NCBI RefSeq assembly: GCF_023343835.1
Contig: NC_064447.1
Coordinates: forward strand, 3,348,001-3,412,000
Length of the DNA: 64,000 nt
Direction: 5' to 3'
From: Lagopus muta
Lineage: Eukaryota > Chordata > Aves > Galliformes > Phasianidae
Shown: positions 53,901 through 64,000 of the stretch, piece by piece
How the letters are laid out: every line of letters begins with the position of its first letter
Position numbering within the stretch: the first letter of the stretch is position 1
Position numbers and translations under genes: made by a program
Notes under the pieces: generated by a model
Databases searched by the model: none
Told to the model about the DNA's origin: nothing
The model's input: the letters and a program-made list of their open reading frames with translations, nothing else

Positions 53901-56900
53901 AGTCTTCTCTAAAAAATTCAGAATGCATGATACTTAATAGTACAGAAGGGGCTCTTTATGCTTCCTGAAACTGTCCTTATTCATCTCTGTGTTCCCTCAA
54001 AATAATTAACAACAGTGGTTGACACACACCTTAAGCTTAGGCTTGGTAAGTGAATTGATATGATAGTGAAGCTGGTCTCCACGTACACTGTCATTGATTT
54101 GGATGTATAACCCAGGTATACTTTCACAACAAGCGTGTCCTTCCAGTCAATGTCAATATAATAAAAAAGATGTGGCTTAAGGGTAGTCTGGGATCTCTTC
54201 CTAATGTTTTAATGACGTACAATTAAGTTGTTGGCTGCTGGAATACACACTGTCAGTTTGCATTTCCAAATGTACTCCTGCTAGAGAATGACTACACTAA
54301 CCTATTTTGTGTGTTGAAACAGGTAACAGTATTCACATGCCATCCATCTTTTGGGAAGGATGTTTTTGTACAGAATAAATGTTTGGCACAGAGGCAGGTA
54401 GCTCAGTTGCATCATCTGCTGCTTGGGAGTTGAACTACTGTTTTTAATGACTTAGAAAAATGTAGTCATGGGAATCCACCACAAAAAAGAAAAGTTGCCT
54501 GACTCTGAGGTGGCATGAGTCTTACCACGTCCCTTTTCTTCCAGGCACTTATACCATACATCATTGACCTTCTGGGTAGTTGCTGAGAAAAGATGAATTG
54601 CTTAGGAATGAAAACTAAACATCTTTCCAGTTTTGTCCTGAAGCAGTGACTGAGTCAGACCGTGCTTTTAGCATTGTACTTCTAGCACTGGTCACCCTTG
54701 ATGCCTGAAGAGCCTCATATCAGTCTTTGATGGTGGCTGCAAGGCATTCTTGGAGTTACTTAGGAGTAGCCCAATGGTGTAAGGGGAGCTGTAGTTAAAA
54801 GGGATATTTTGCCAAAGTATCAAGCATCTTGTTTCCTCCCTAGAATGGTCCATCACCTTTTCCCTCTGTTCTTTGTCCTATTTCATGCATCTGGGGATGA
54901 GAAAGATCCTTTGGGCTGAGGCAATAGAACAAGTATGTTCTCTCACTCTAAATTGATATAAGCCTGCACTGTTGCCCTAAGAATGGCCCTTCCCTCTGGT
55001 GGCTTTCTCAAATGAGCTTCTACTAGAAATGACAGGGAACCAGAAAGCGTAAGAGACTACAATTAAAAGTAATCATTTGTCTGTACTTTTCCTCAGTTAA
55101 AATTTGCTGTTAGCAAATTTTTTGAACCATTCACTGCATAGATGGATGTAGGGGTTGTTCAGCCTCCCAAAGAAAACGTGACATTGGAGGCTGGGATGAG
55201 CCAACTGATGTAATTTTGAAGTAAGCCCAGCTTTGTATTGAAGTTGCACTAAGTGACCTCCAGAGGTCCCTTCCAATGTAAATCTTTCCTTGGTTCTATG
55301 ACCTTGGTATGAAGACTGCTTCTTTTATTGGTTGTACAAGTTCCTACTGGCTTAAGATGACCATTAAATTATGGCTTAAAGAAGAAAGGTTTTGCATCAG
55401 CTATTTTTCTTCACTGAGAAGAAATGGAAGCTGTAAATCTGTCTTGGACATAGGAAATGAGATGCCTTTATTTAGGATGGTATTGAGAGTGTTGATTATG
55501 TCCTTGCTCTCTTGGGGATGTTGCTGTGACCTGCAGGATGTAGGTCTCTGTGTCTTAGTCAAAGTATCTTCTGAAAAATCCATTGCTTCACTGGGACCAT
55601 TTCCAGTGCAAGGACTCTTGTTCTTCTTGACCACACATGGAATTTTCACCTAGGTTATGACACTCTTTGTTGCCTTAGGAAATGAATCATTTTCCTTAGT
55701 CTGACTAGCACGCAAAGCATACTTCTCTGCACAGTATGTTAAACGTGTAGTACACTCTATTTAATCTGCCAATAACTTGTTTCCTTAGTTTGATACTCAA
55801 TACTTCCTTTGTAAACTCAGTGTAACATCTACTGTTCACCAGGACCTTGTTTATCAAAGTCTGCCTTCAGTTTCTGAAGACTCCTTACTCTACCCAGGTA
55901 GGAATCAGAAAGATATGCATATGTATGCTAGAACATACTCCACTACTTTCATACCAGTGAATTTGTGGAGCTTTCCAAGCAGTTTATGTAGCTTTAAGCA
56001 ATTTACACTCTTGAACACACAATAGTAGTAATCCCCAAAGGAATCAGAACTCTTGCCACTGGTACACAACTAGCCGGTTTTTGGAGTGGAATGCCTTTCT
56101 AATTGTTATTCCTGTTCTTGTATCAAAAACATTCCCTTTTCTCCTCATCTGAGGGAGAGAAATAATTATATGCATCTCTAAATACTGTATTTCTCTTTTC
56201 TGAATTCTAATTCTTGCCTCTGGAACAGCATCCCAGCTAAAAGCAAGTGAATTGCAAGTGCGCAGTGCGCAGACTGCACCAAGGAAAATACAACGCAAAG
56301 GATGGCTTCAGGTAAGAAACAGCTTGAAGTAATGCATCTTTGAACTATTTCTTACAACACAGACTTACAACTCCTCTTGTTTGCTCCCCGTGTGTTTGTT
56401 CTCCACTGGTATAGAGGTATTTCAGAGAGGCACCCAAGTGTGCCAGCTTCCTGAGCAAACTTTAGTGCCTTCCCCATGAGACTATTCTGCAAATACTTCT
56501 TTATATTCCTGTGCTTTAAGAGATTTAACTGTAGCTGCTTTGTTGATTGCTGTGTTCCTTTTCCTGTCTTTTTTTTTCCTACTCTGGTGCCATAGGTATG
56601 ACTTGTGCTGGATGTGAACTCCTCCATGGAACAGCTGAGGAAAAGATTGCTTGATCTCCATATTATCTACAGATGTTTATTGATTATAGTACTGCTGACA
56701 GCAAGAAAAAATATTCAAATGATTTTGCCTGTTTTAACAGAAAGCTGTGGAGATTAAAACAGAAAGAGGGACCAAACTCTGCGTTAAACCTCCTCTTGAG
56801 TACTCCGAGGATTTTGAACCTTATGAAAGCATGAGCATGGAGAGAAATAGTGATGATCCTCTCCATTACTCCCAGGTATGATGAGCGGTTGCCCTCTGTT

Positions 56901-59900
56901 GTTCGTGCTTTTGTCAGTCAATTAAAATGTGAATGCAGACAAGTATCAGTATTGACTAGAGCATTCAAATCCAGCATAATTTACACTTAGTTCACAACAT
57001 TGTTTTTGTTTTTTTTTTCCTATGTTGGAAGTGAGACATGAAGGAGAAAATGAAAAGAAAAAGTAAAGCTACTTGAAAATCTATTCTCAGTCAGCAACAC
57101 TAAGATGTTAAGGCCTAATTTATAGAGGCAGACTGTTTCTATTGAACAGAACCAACGAGTCTGTCAGTTTACTCAGTGTTTGTCCATGTGGACTTTACTG
57201 TTGACTGTCAGATTAGAGAAAGCTTAAATAATTTGTTTTCTTTGTGGCTTATTTTTTGGACAGTCAAGGTGAAATTGTTGTATGTCATGGCTTTACCTTA
57301 CTGATGCCAGAGTAAGGTTTTGAAATATTACATTTTTTTTCCATCAAGGGTTATTACTGTGTGCAATTCTTTGGCAATTCTGCCTTCTATTTGGTTACTA
57401 TTTTTTCTTCTAGCACATGTTGTGACTATCCTTCTTAGAGCAGGGGGGGGAAAACCCTGCAACCTCTGAATCTCTGCATGACATCACTTCTTGGTAGCTT
57501 TTGTATAGTTAACATCAGATGAACTTTAAGTGCATTTTCCTAGCTTGCGTTTTCAGAGGTTCAGTATGAGCTTTCATTTTGATATATCCCATGAATTATT
57601 TTTACTGGCAAAGTTGCTTGTACTAAATCAACTACCATCTTAATTAGCCAATACCACTGTGGCTACCTTCTCCTTCTGCTACCCCTTTGCCTTTCCTCAC
57701 TGTGTGCCCTGGTCCAGCACATGCTGTCATGGAAAGATGAGCAGCTGTTTTCAGTACAGAAATTGCTAAGCTGACTAGATTTAGAATGGGAAGTCACACA
57801 GTATTTAAGAAGTAAGAGTTAATGTTATGAACTAGGACATCAAAGCTCCTGTAACAGAAGATGTGAATAGAGCAGGTCACGCTGTAAAAGCTTGTGAGTC
57901 TCTCAGAAGACATGACTTGCAGTTTTTCTGTGTTTTTAAACCTTTATCTTGAAGTTAGACACGTGCATATAGTCTTAATGCACTGGTGGAGTGTTCGTGC
58001 ATTCCATGTCTTTGTGTTCCAGTCGAATGATAGAAAAGCAGACTACCTCCATTATTCTGCATTTGTACATTTCCTGTATTGCTTTTGAGCTTATGATTTT
58101 ATTTGTCACCCTGTAAAGCTGAACTTGCTTTCAGTGACAGATTTTTATAATTACTTATGTGTAAGTAACAAGCTTTTAATTTTGAAACAAAAGTCCACTT
58201 TTCTTTGTACCGCAGCTGGAAATATGTTTAGTTTTCCTGAAGCTGAAGTTTGTTCTCTGAACTGTCTTACAATGCAGCTGCTGTGATGTTTTAAACTTAA
58301 AAGAAAGCTCATAAAATTCCCTGTCAAATAGAAATATTAGCCTTGCCTATCATTAAGACATGCTCAATATCAAGCTTCAGGTTGTTCATAGACCCTTTCT
58401 TGAGCTTGAATTTGCCTTTTCTTTGTAGTATGTTTCTGTCAATATGGTTTTCCTAACAAGTCTAATCTGTAACAGGAGAGCAGCATGCAGTTTTCATTAC
58501 AGACTAAATGTACGCTGTCACAGTTCATTTGTATCTAAGATAGCTTTGAGGTTTTTGTTTTACTCATGCAGTTTGCTTACTTCTCTCAAAGTTGTATCAG
58601 CAGAGGTAGAAAAAAATGCATTGAGGATAGATGAGATCTTCAGATCTGTTTGTGGCATTTGCTGAGCGATGCTGGGCAGTTTATTCAGTAGTAAATTAAT
58701 AGTTGAATTTTTGCAAAAAAATCCTGTTACAACAGGTCTAATTAAATCAATTGGACTGTCTTTTCTACTGGTTTTTTTTTTTTTTTTTTTTGCTCTTTAA
58801 GTATAGATGTCTACAGTATTACCATACATTAAATTACGTACAAAGAAGTTACCTTTGCAGAATCATGGAACAGTTGATGGTGGAAGGGACCTTGGAGCAG
58901 AGGACCCCAATCCCTGCCCCAGCAGGGCTGCCCAGAGTAGGATGCCCACATCCAGGCAGCTCTGGAAGATCTCCAGGGAGGGGACCCCACAGCCCCTGGG
59001 TAGCCTGTGTCAGGGCTCCATCACCTCCATAATAAGGAAATGTTTCCTGGTATTAACTGATAAACACAAAATAAAACATAAGTTCTATTGCCATGCACTG
59101 TCATCTTTGCCCCTTCCTTTAAGTATTTATAGACATTCATAAAATACCCTTGAACCTTCTCTTCTCCTTACTGAATAATTCCAGCTCTCAACCTCTCCTG
59201 ATGGGAGAGGTACTCGAGTCCTTTCATCTCCATGCTTGGACTCTCTGCAGTATGTCCAGGTCTCTCCTGTACTGGGGGGGGTCAAGAACTAGATGCAGCC
59301 TCACCAACACTCAGTAGAAGGGAAGAATTGCCTCTCTTGACCTGCTGCTGATAGCCTGGTGCAACCAAGAGTGCCATTAGCCTTAGTGGTGAAGGCACAT
59401 TGCTGAAACATTGTATTAACCTCACAATCTGAGGAATACTTCTGAAAAATCTGATAGTCCTGAAATACCAAGCCAAAAGCTTTATTTATCTGTGTAAAAC
59501 TAGAAAAATGTATGCCCTTGGCCTTTCAATTACGTACCTCATGTTTCTAACTTGTTCCTAAATTTCTTGGCCTATAGGATTTTCCTGCAAGGACTCTAAT
59601 GAGAAAAAACATCCTACATCTCCTGTGTTCTTTCTTTAAATGTCCTCACCAGGGAAGTGAAAATATAACATGGGAATCCGAGTATTTTTAGCTCCATCTC
59701 ATCTCTTAAAGGAAAAGGCAGCCACACTGGTTTATTTTAAAATAAATATTTGAGTTTTCCTGACAGATTTGTTTGTCTGAATTGTGTCAGAAACTGGAAA
59801 GCAGCTTGCAACTCAGTGTGGAAGAGGAAAAGATGGAAGAAGATTCTTCTAGTGAGGATTATGACTTTGTTGAAGAGGAATTGTTTTCAGAACCATCTCT

Positions 59901-62900
59901 TACTGAAGAAACAATTACAAGCTTTGGAAGCCTTCAGTTGCACAGCAGTAGATCATTGCAGAAGGAAGCTTCTGAATGTCAGGATGCTGGAAGATGCTCT
60001 GGCCTGGTTTCTGGTGCCCTTCCTGCATTGGACTACAAGCCGGATCAAAGTAGTAAGCCTCTGTTGTACATTATTAAAGTTCTCTAATACATCTTTGAGA
60101 GTGTTGCTTGTAAGAGCATCGCTTCAAATCTGTGCCATAATTCACAGTACCAGTGTCCACAGTTATGTGCTGGAAAGGTGTCATACAAGGTAACATCCTT
60201 GCTTTTTAATAACTGTGCATCCTTATCACCTCCTTCATTGGATAACATGAAGAGAAAACCAAGTGTGTGGTATTGTCTTTGGGGAGACTTCTGCCCGGGG
60301 GAATCCTTTCATTGTATGTCCTTGTAGAAATAATTCTTCTTGAAGCATATTTGGAGTTTAATAAGTTATAGGGGACAACCTTCTTGTAGTCCCAAGGTCT
60401 GTGTCAGGCTTGAATATAATTAAAATTATAAGTGCAACATTCAGTTTGTATACATGGATAGGCATCGTATAATTTGTCCTTTTTTATGTGTAAGTACAAA
60501 AATATTGCCATGGGATATTTAAAAGGTCAAATACATTAATGGCTTAATTGCTAGATGTTACAAATTTCTTCAGCTAGCAAGTTCATTATACTTTGAATTA
60601 AATGCAAACTTCAGCCTTGTGAAGAATGCACTGTATATTTTATATTTTTCCCTGTGCATCTGCTGCTCACTGCTGTCAGAGACAAGATCTTAACCATAGC
60701 TGGTTATTTGTTCTGATCCATTAGGGATGCTGTTATACCCAAGGGAGTTGTACACTGGGATTTGCTATGCTGTTTGCCAGAGGAAAGACAATTGAGGCTG
60801 TAGGCACACACAGCTTCTCAGCGTTGACAGCTACATCAGCTTTCAGCTGAGGCTTCAGCTTTCTGGGCTAGCTTTTCCCTCAAGAATTTAGTAACAAGTT
60901 TGAACCCCTCTGATAGGCCCCAGGTATGCAGGTTTCAGGTCTGAGATAGGAAAAAATAACCACCATTAAACTAGTGTCTATGTTACATTGTATTGAAAGT
61001 AATATGCAGGAAGATTTAACTGGTTTTGACAGATAAATGCTTGCTTCTGATACAGAAGGCAGAAGCACAGCAGTGCTGACTGTCTGGCAGCCAGGCTTTA
61101 GGTCCAGCTTTGATGTAATCACATAAACAATACTGAATGACTCAATCATCTGGTCTGAACCTATACAGCAGTAGACCTAACGCTTGTGCAAATGAATTCT
61201 GGGTATTGTTTGGGGAAGTTTCTGTTTGTTTCAAGTGCTAGCAGTGCATACAACAGAGTGGTCATACGTGGGCTGCTACTCCAAAGCCAGAGTGTTTCTG
61301 GGTTAGTAATATCTGTGTGACTACTTTGTGCTTTGCTTCTCCATGTGCTACTTTCAGGATGCTGTAGGAATGAGCTTTACCCAGTAGTATTTCAGTTCTT
61401 CTCAGCTATCTTTTCCACTGATTAAAAATCATTGTTTCCCACTCAGAAATTCATATCTTCTATTGCTTCCTCATTAACTCCTATTGTTTCACTTGATGGG
61501 TCTTTATTCTCGTTAGCACAAATACTTGTTTTCTTCTGTAGCAGAAAAATAGCTCTTTAGCAGTGCCACCTAAAACCTGTGCTGGTGTCTAACTTCTGTC
61601 TTCACTCATTTCCTTTGTAATATCTCTTCATTTCTGCTGTCTGACATCCTTTTCTTAGATTGGCTTTCCTTCTGAAATTCCTTTGGGTTGTGTCAGAGAA
61701 ACAACATCAGACAAAGCTTCTGTTTTTATTGCTGGCATTATATCACAGTGAGGTAAGGGTTGACACAGCTGCTTCTTTCTTCATCTGTCCTGTTAGTAAT
61801 AGCCACACGTCAGGTGCTTGCCCTGTCTTAAGATGATTCTGTTGTTCCAGGTAAGTGTAGTATTTTTGGGGCACTGAAGTAAGATCTCTTTACCTACGCT
61901 CAGTATTTCTCAGAATTACCTCCCCACTCATTTCAGGTGCATTTTGTTCTTTTTGTTTTTTTTCCCTTCATCCATACTTAATTGCTCAACTTAAGAGAAA
62001 CACTTTTTGAATCAATGGAGTAAAGGAGGATTCTTATAGAAGTAAGCAGTGTGCAAATAGGGAGAGCCAGAAGAATAAGGGGTGTAATGGCAGTGAGAAC
62101 ATGAGTATGTGGCTTATTACCCCCCCACCTCCAAAAGTAAGAGCAGATATGTACTCCTATGAACTAAACGACCATTTACTTTTAGTCTGTGCTTCAGGAA
62201 TAATTCTGGTACAATTATATTAATGACTCAGGGTTTCTCATTTATTTTTGCTCTTCTGGTCATCAATGTTTGAAAATACCTGGCCCCGTCAAGATATATT
62301 GGTCTAATGACCTACCTTATAGTGATATATTTCACTGCTAAGTTGGTTGGGCTGTGCTTATGAATAGAACATAGAGCTGCATCAGTAAAAGGAAGGGAGG
62401 ATGGAGGTTATCACTTTACCTATGCCAGCATAATTAAAGTGGTGAAACTTAAGCATTTAAGGTCCAATAATTCTTCCTGTCTCACTACTTCTGAAGATCT
62501 CTGAAGTTGATTTTCTGTTTCCTTGTCTTACAGAATTGAAGCCAGTGCGAGTTCTCTCAGCCAAAAGAAAAGATAATGCTGAAACGTACATTCCTGTCAG
62601 ACCAGTTGTGGTAAAAAGTAAAATCAATCGACCGCTCTCTGCTGAGTCCTTGCAGCCAGATAGGCAGGAAAGAATTTGCTATAGTAAGAAATGCGAATAT
62701 ATGTCAATAAAGAAAGTGCTCATGATTTTGTTTTTCAATCTGATTCAGGTGTAATTTCATCTGCCATTATGAGACTTCTTTACCTTTCTTTATTTTTTTT
62801 TTAGCACTTCAAAAGTTCTGATGTGAGTAGAATTGTGAGAAAAATCCAGAGCTTGCACACTTGAGTCTGTGCTGTGTCTCTGTTAATTTCCTTCTCTTTT

Positions 62901-63820
62901 TGCTTCTATACCCTAAGACTTTCTCCTCACTTTCTGATCCTTGTGTTTGCTCTATTTTCTGCTTCTCTGCTGGATATCTATTCTGTATGATATTAGCAGA
63001 AATGTGTTTTAAGATCTGGAATTCAAGCTTAGTTGAAAGTTTTGAACGCAATGCATTTATAGCAAGAAAGGAACAGAATTTTTCCACCCCCAAAGTTGAT
63101 GCTTTTAGATTTTTTTTTAAGTCTCCTCTCCTTTAAATTTTTTTTTTCCAGTCTGTGATGTTTCTGTTTTTCTGTCACGTTTGGGAAGAACTTCATAAGG
63201 TCACTTATTTTATGTTGCAAGTAGCAATGTCTGACTCTCTTGATTTTTACCAGAAGAATCTTGGGATTCCTCCAGAATAGCTGAATACTGAAGTTGCATT
63301 GAGAAATGTTGATGTGCTGAAATCATATTCTTCTATTTCAATTAACTGTTGTGAAGCATTCCCATTAAATATCTGAACAAAGTAACTACATTTGTAAAGC
63401 ATAAACATCCCATTTCTCATTTTACAGTTTCGCTTCTTTTGTCATACAGTTTCAGCTCTTGTTTAGGGTAGATGTGACCTGGAATCCTAATGTAAAAACA
63501 AATTAGAGCAATTTAGCCTTGCATTAGTTGGTTACTGATTCGTTAGTGTAGCCCTATGCTAGTAACAGAATTGGATGTTTCAGATGTATGCTGTTGAAAT
63601 ATTCTGTTCTTGTTTGTCTGTACAAATGGATATTCCTTTGTTCTTTTTCATGGCAGGACCATTAAGTCGACCAGAAAGACCACTTTCAGCAGCTAGAAAG
63701 AATGAGTGTGAAAAGGACTCTGAACTCTCCGTTTCAGCTGTGGTTAAAGCTATGCAAATTGAAAATGAAGCCTTGCAGAGAGATTTGCAAAGCCAGTCAG
63801 TTTCCACAAACCCTCAAAAG
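50982..63820 (+). CDS. KATNIP: KATNIP (KIAA0556), katanin-interacting protein, N-terminal part
   Basis: Cilium-associated microtubule-binding protein that interacts with katanin; human loss causes a Joubert-type ciliopathy. Coding exons in the window: 50982-51043 (exon from 50967), 52029-52198, 56229-56311, 56741-56875, 59767-60052, 62534-62683 and 63657-63820. Phases agree and give the first 350 residues of a protein of ~1600; the rest lies beyond the right edge. Diagnostic stretches are MVTNFDEKHDEYLIALQQRN, LEQGFSLYMNGANSELR, APRKIQRKGW, VLSAKRKDNAE and RPERPLSAARK. A Ser/Glu-rich acidic segment (EEEKMEEDSSSEDYDFVEEE) lies around residues 170-190. The conserved DUF4457 domains are downstream, outside the window. 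The human protein has a short extension before MVTKFDEKHDEY; here no upstream in-frame ATG is seen. It is divergent from GTF3C1, the same arrangement as in human. Confidence 0.93.
51093..51420 (+). mobile_element. LTR-like interspersed repeat, copy F
   Basis: Carries AGTCACAGCCTGAACTATTG, GATTGAGCACCTGGGGAAAG, GGTGGAGGCTGGCTGCACTT, TTATTTAAGGGCTGACTGCC and, further on, GGTATTAAACGTGAAC with an ATTAAA hexamer. It is closest to copies D and A. It lies in KATNIP intron 2, 50 bp after the first coding exon. Confidence 0.65.
53292..53315. repeat. Poly(T) tract
   Basis: An uninterrupted run of 24 T. No retrosequence is visible on either side, so it is more likely a simple repeat than a poly(A) tail. 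Confidence 0.9.
55145..55303 (+). repeat. Old CR1 3' fragment
   Basis: The end AGTGACCTCCAGAGGTCCCTTCCAAT...GGTTCTATGAC matches the CR1 3' end but is more diverged than the other copies. Confidence 0.75.
58772..58791. repeat. Poly(T) tract
   Basis: About 20 consecutive T, 65 bp before the CR1 at 58858. Confidence 0.85.
58858..59450 (-). repeat. CR1 LINE, longer 3' fragment, distinct subfamily
   Basis: Plus strand reads CAGAATCATGGAACAGTTGA, GGGCTGCCCAGAGTAGGATG, ATCTCCAGGGAGGGGACCCC and, further on, GAACTAGATGCAGCCTCACC. The internal sequence differs from the copies around 10 kb and 25 kb, so it is probably another CR1 subfamily. The right boundary is approximate. Confidence 0.8.
60053..62533 (+). 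other. KATNIP: KATNIP intron 6
   Basis: A 2.5-kb intron, AT-rich, with no repeat or exon that I can name. Confidence 0.6.
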
Positions 63821-64000
63821 GTATGGCAAAAAAAAGTGCTTAATCGAGAAGGAGAAAAGACATTTTCCTTAAACACAAATTATAATAGTTAATTCTTACA
63901 CAGTTTTACAATTGTGTAAGAATAAACAGTGATATTTCAATTGTAATTGGATTTGTATTACTTCCACGGGGGTGTATGTGTGTATGTTCATTTGTTTTTT

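Larger units (their letters stand above)
52199..56228 (+). other. KATNIP: KATNIP intron 3
   Basis: A 4.0-kb intron that is AT-rich and unique-looking. It holds a T-run (53292-53315) and one decayed CR1 (55145-55303). I see no supported exon. Confidence 0.6.
56876..59766 (+). other. KATNIP: KATNIP intron 5
   Basis: A 2.9-kb intron holding a T-run (58772-58791) and a reverse-strand CR1 (58858-59450). Otherwise nothing is recognised. Confidence 0.6.

Overview
This window is vertebrate nuclear DNA and almost certainly from a bird, most likely a galliform such as chicken. The reasons are the many CR1 LINE 3' ends with the avian tail (repeats of ATTCTRTGA), compact introns, and coding exons that read as close bird versions of known vertebrate proteins. 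No bacterial, viral or CRISPR-type system is present. The region is a conventional gene-dense stretch with five protein-coding genes, two shared promoters and about 20 old interspersed repeats.

Layout. (1) 1-6470, plus strand: the C-terminal half of RHBDF1 (iRhom1), ten exons starting in transmembrane segment 1. (2) 6612-9380, minus strand: SNRNP25, the 25 kDa protein of the U11 minor-spliceosome snRNP, five coding exons plus what looks like a separate 3' UTR exon. (3) 9407-9945, plus strand: POLR3K (RPC10/C11), three exons, complete at 108 residues. SNRNP25 and POLR3K are head to head with only 26 bp between their start codons. (4) 10380-49615, minus strand: GTF3C1 (TFIIIC220), which I could rebuild as 37 coding exons with consistent phases throughout, giving 2144 residues; it includes a 40-bp exon and a GC-AG intron. 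(5) from about 49660 to the end, plus strand: the 5' part of KATNIP (KIAA0556), seven coding exons giving the first 350 residues; the gene runs off the right edge.

Gene logic. RHBDF1 and SNRNP25 converge, SNRNP25 and POLR3K diverge, POLR3K and GTF3C1 converge, and GTF3C1 and KATNIP diverge from a second CpG-rich promoter carrying a pair of inverted ETS-type motifs. From general knowledge, RHBDF1-SNRNP25-POLR3K belong to the block beside the alpha-globin cluster (human 16p13.3), while GTF3C1-KATNIP are neighbours at human 16p12.1. The window therefore spans a join between two blocks that lie far apart in human. It also places a Pol III subunit gene next to the gene for the Pol III factor that recognises B boxes.

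Repeats. Most are truncated CR1 LINEs in introns. A second family is present in six diverged copies of about 200-370 bp (20521-20895 minus, 21180-21515, 33812-34145, 44863-45150, 50383-50650, 51093-51420). It shares a TATA-like box and, in several copies, a splice-donor-like AGGTAAG/GTGAG. It looks like an old LTR-type promoter fragment, but I cannot name its family.
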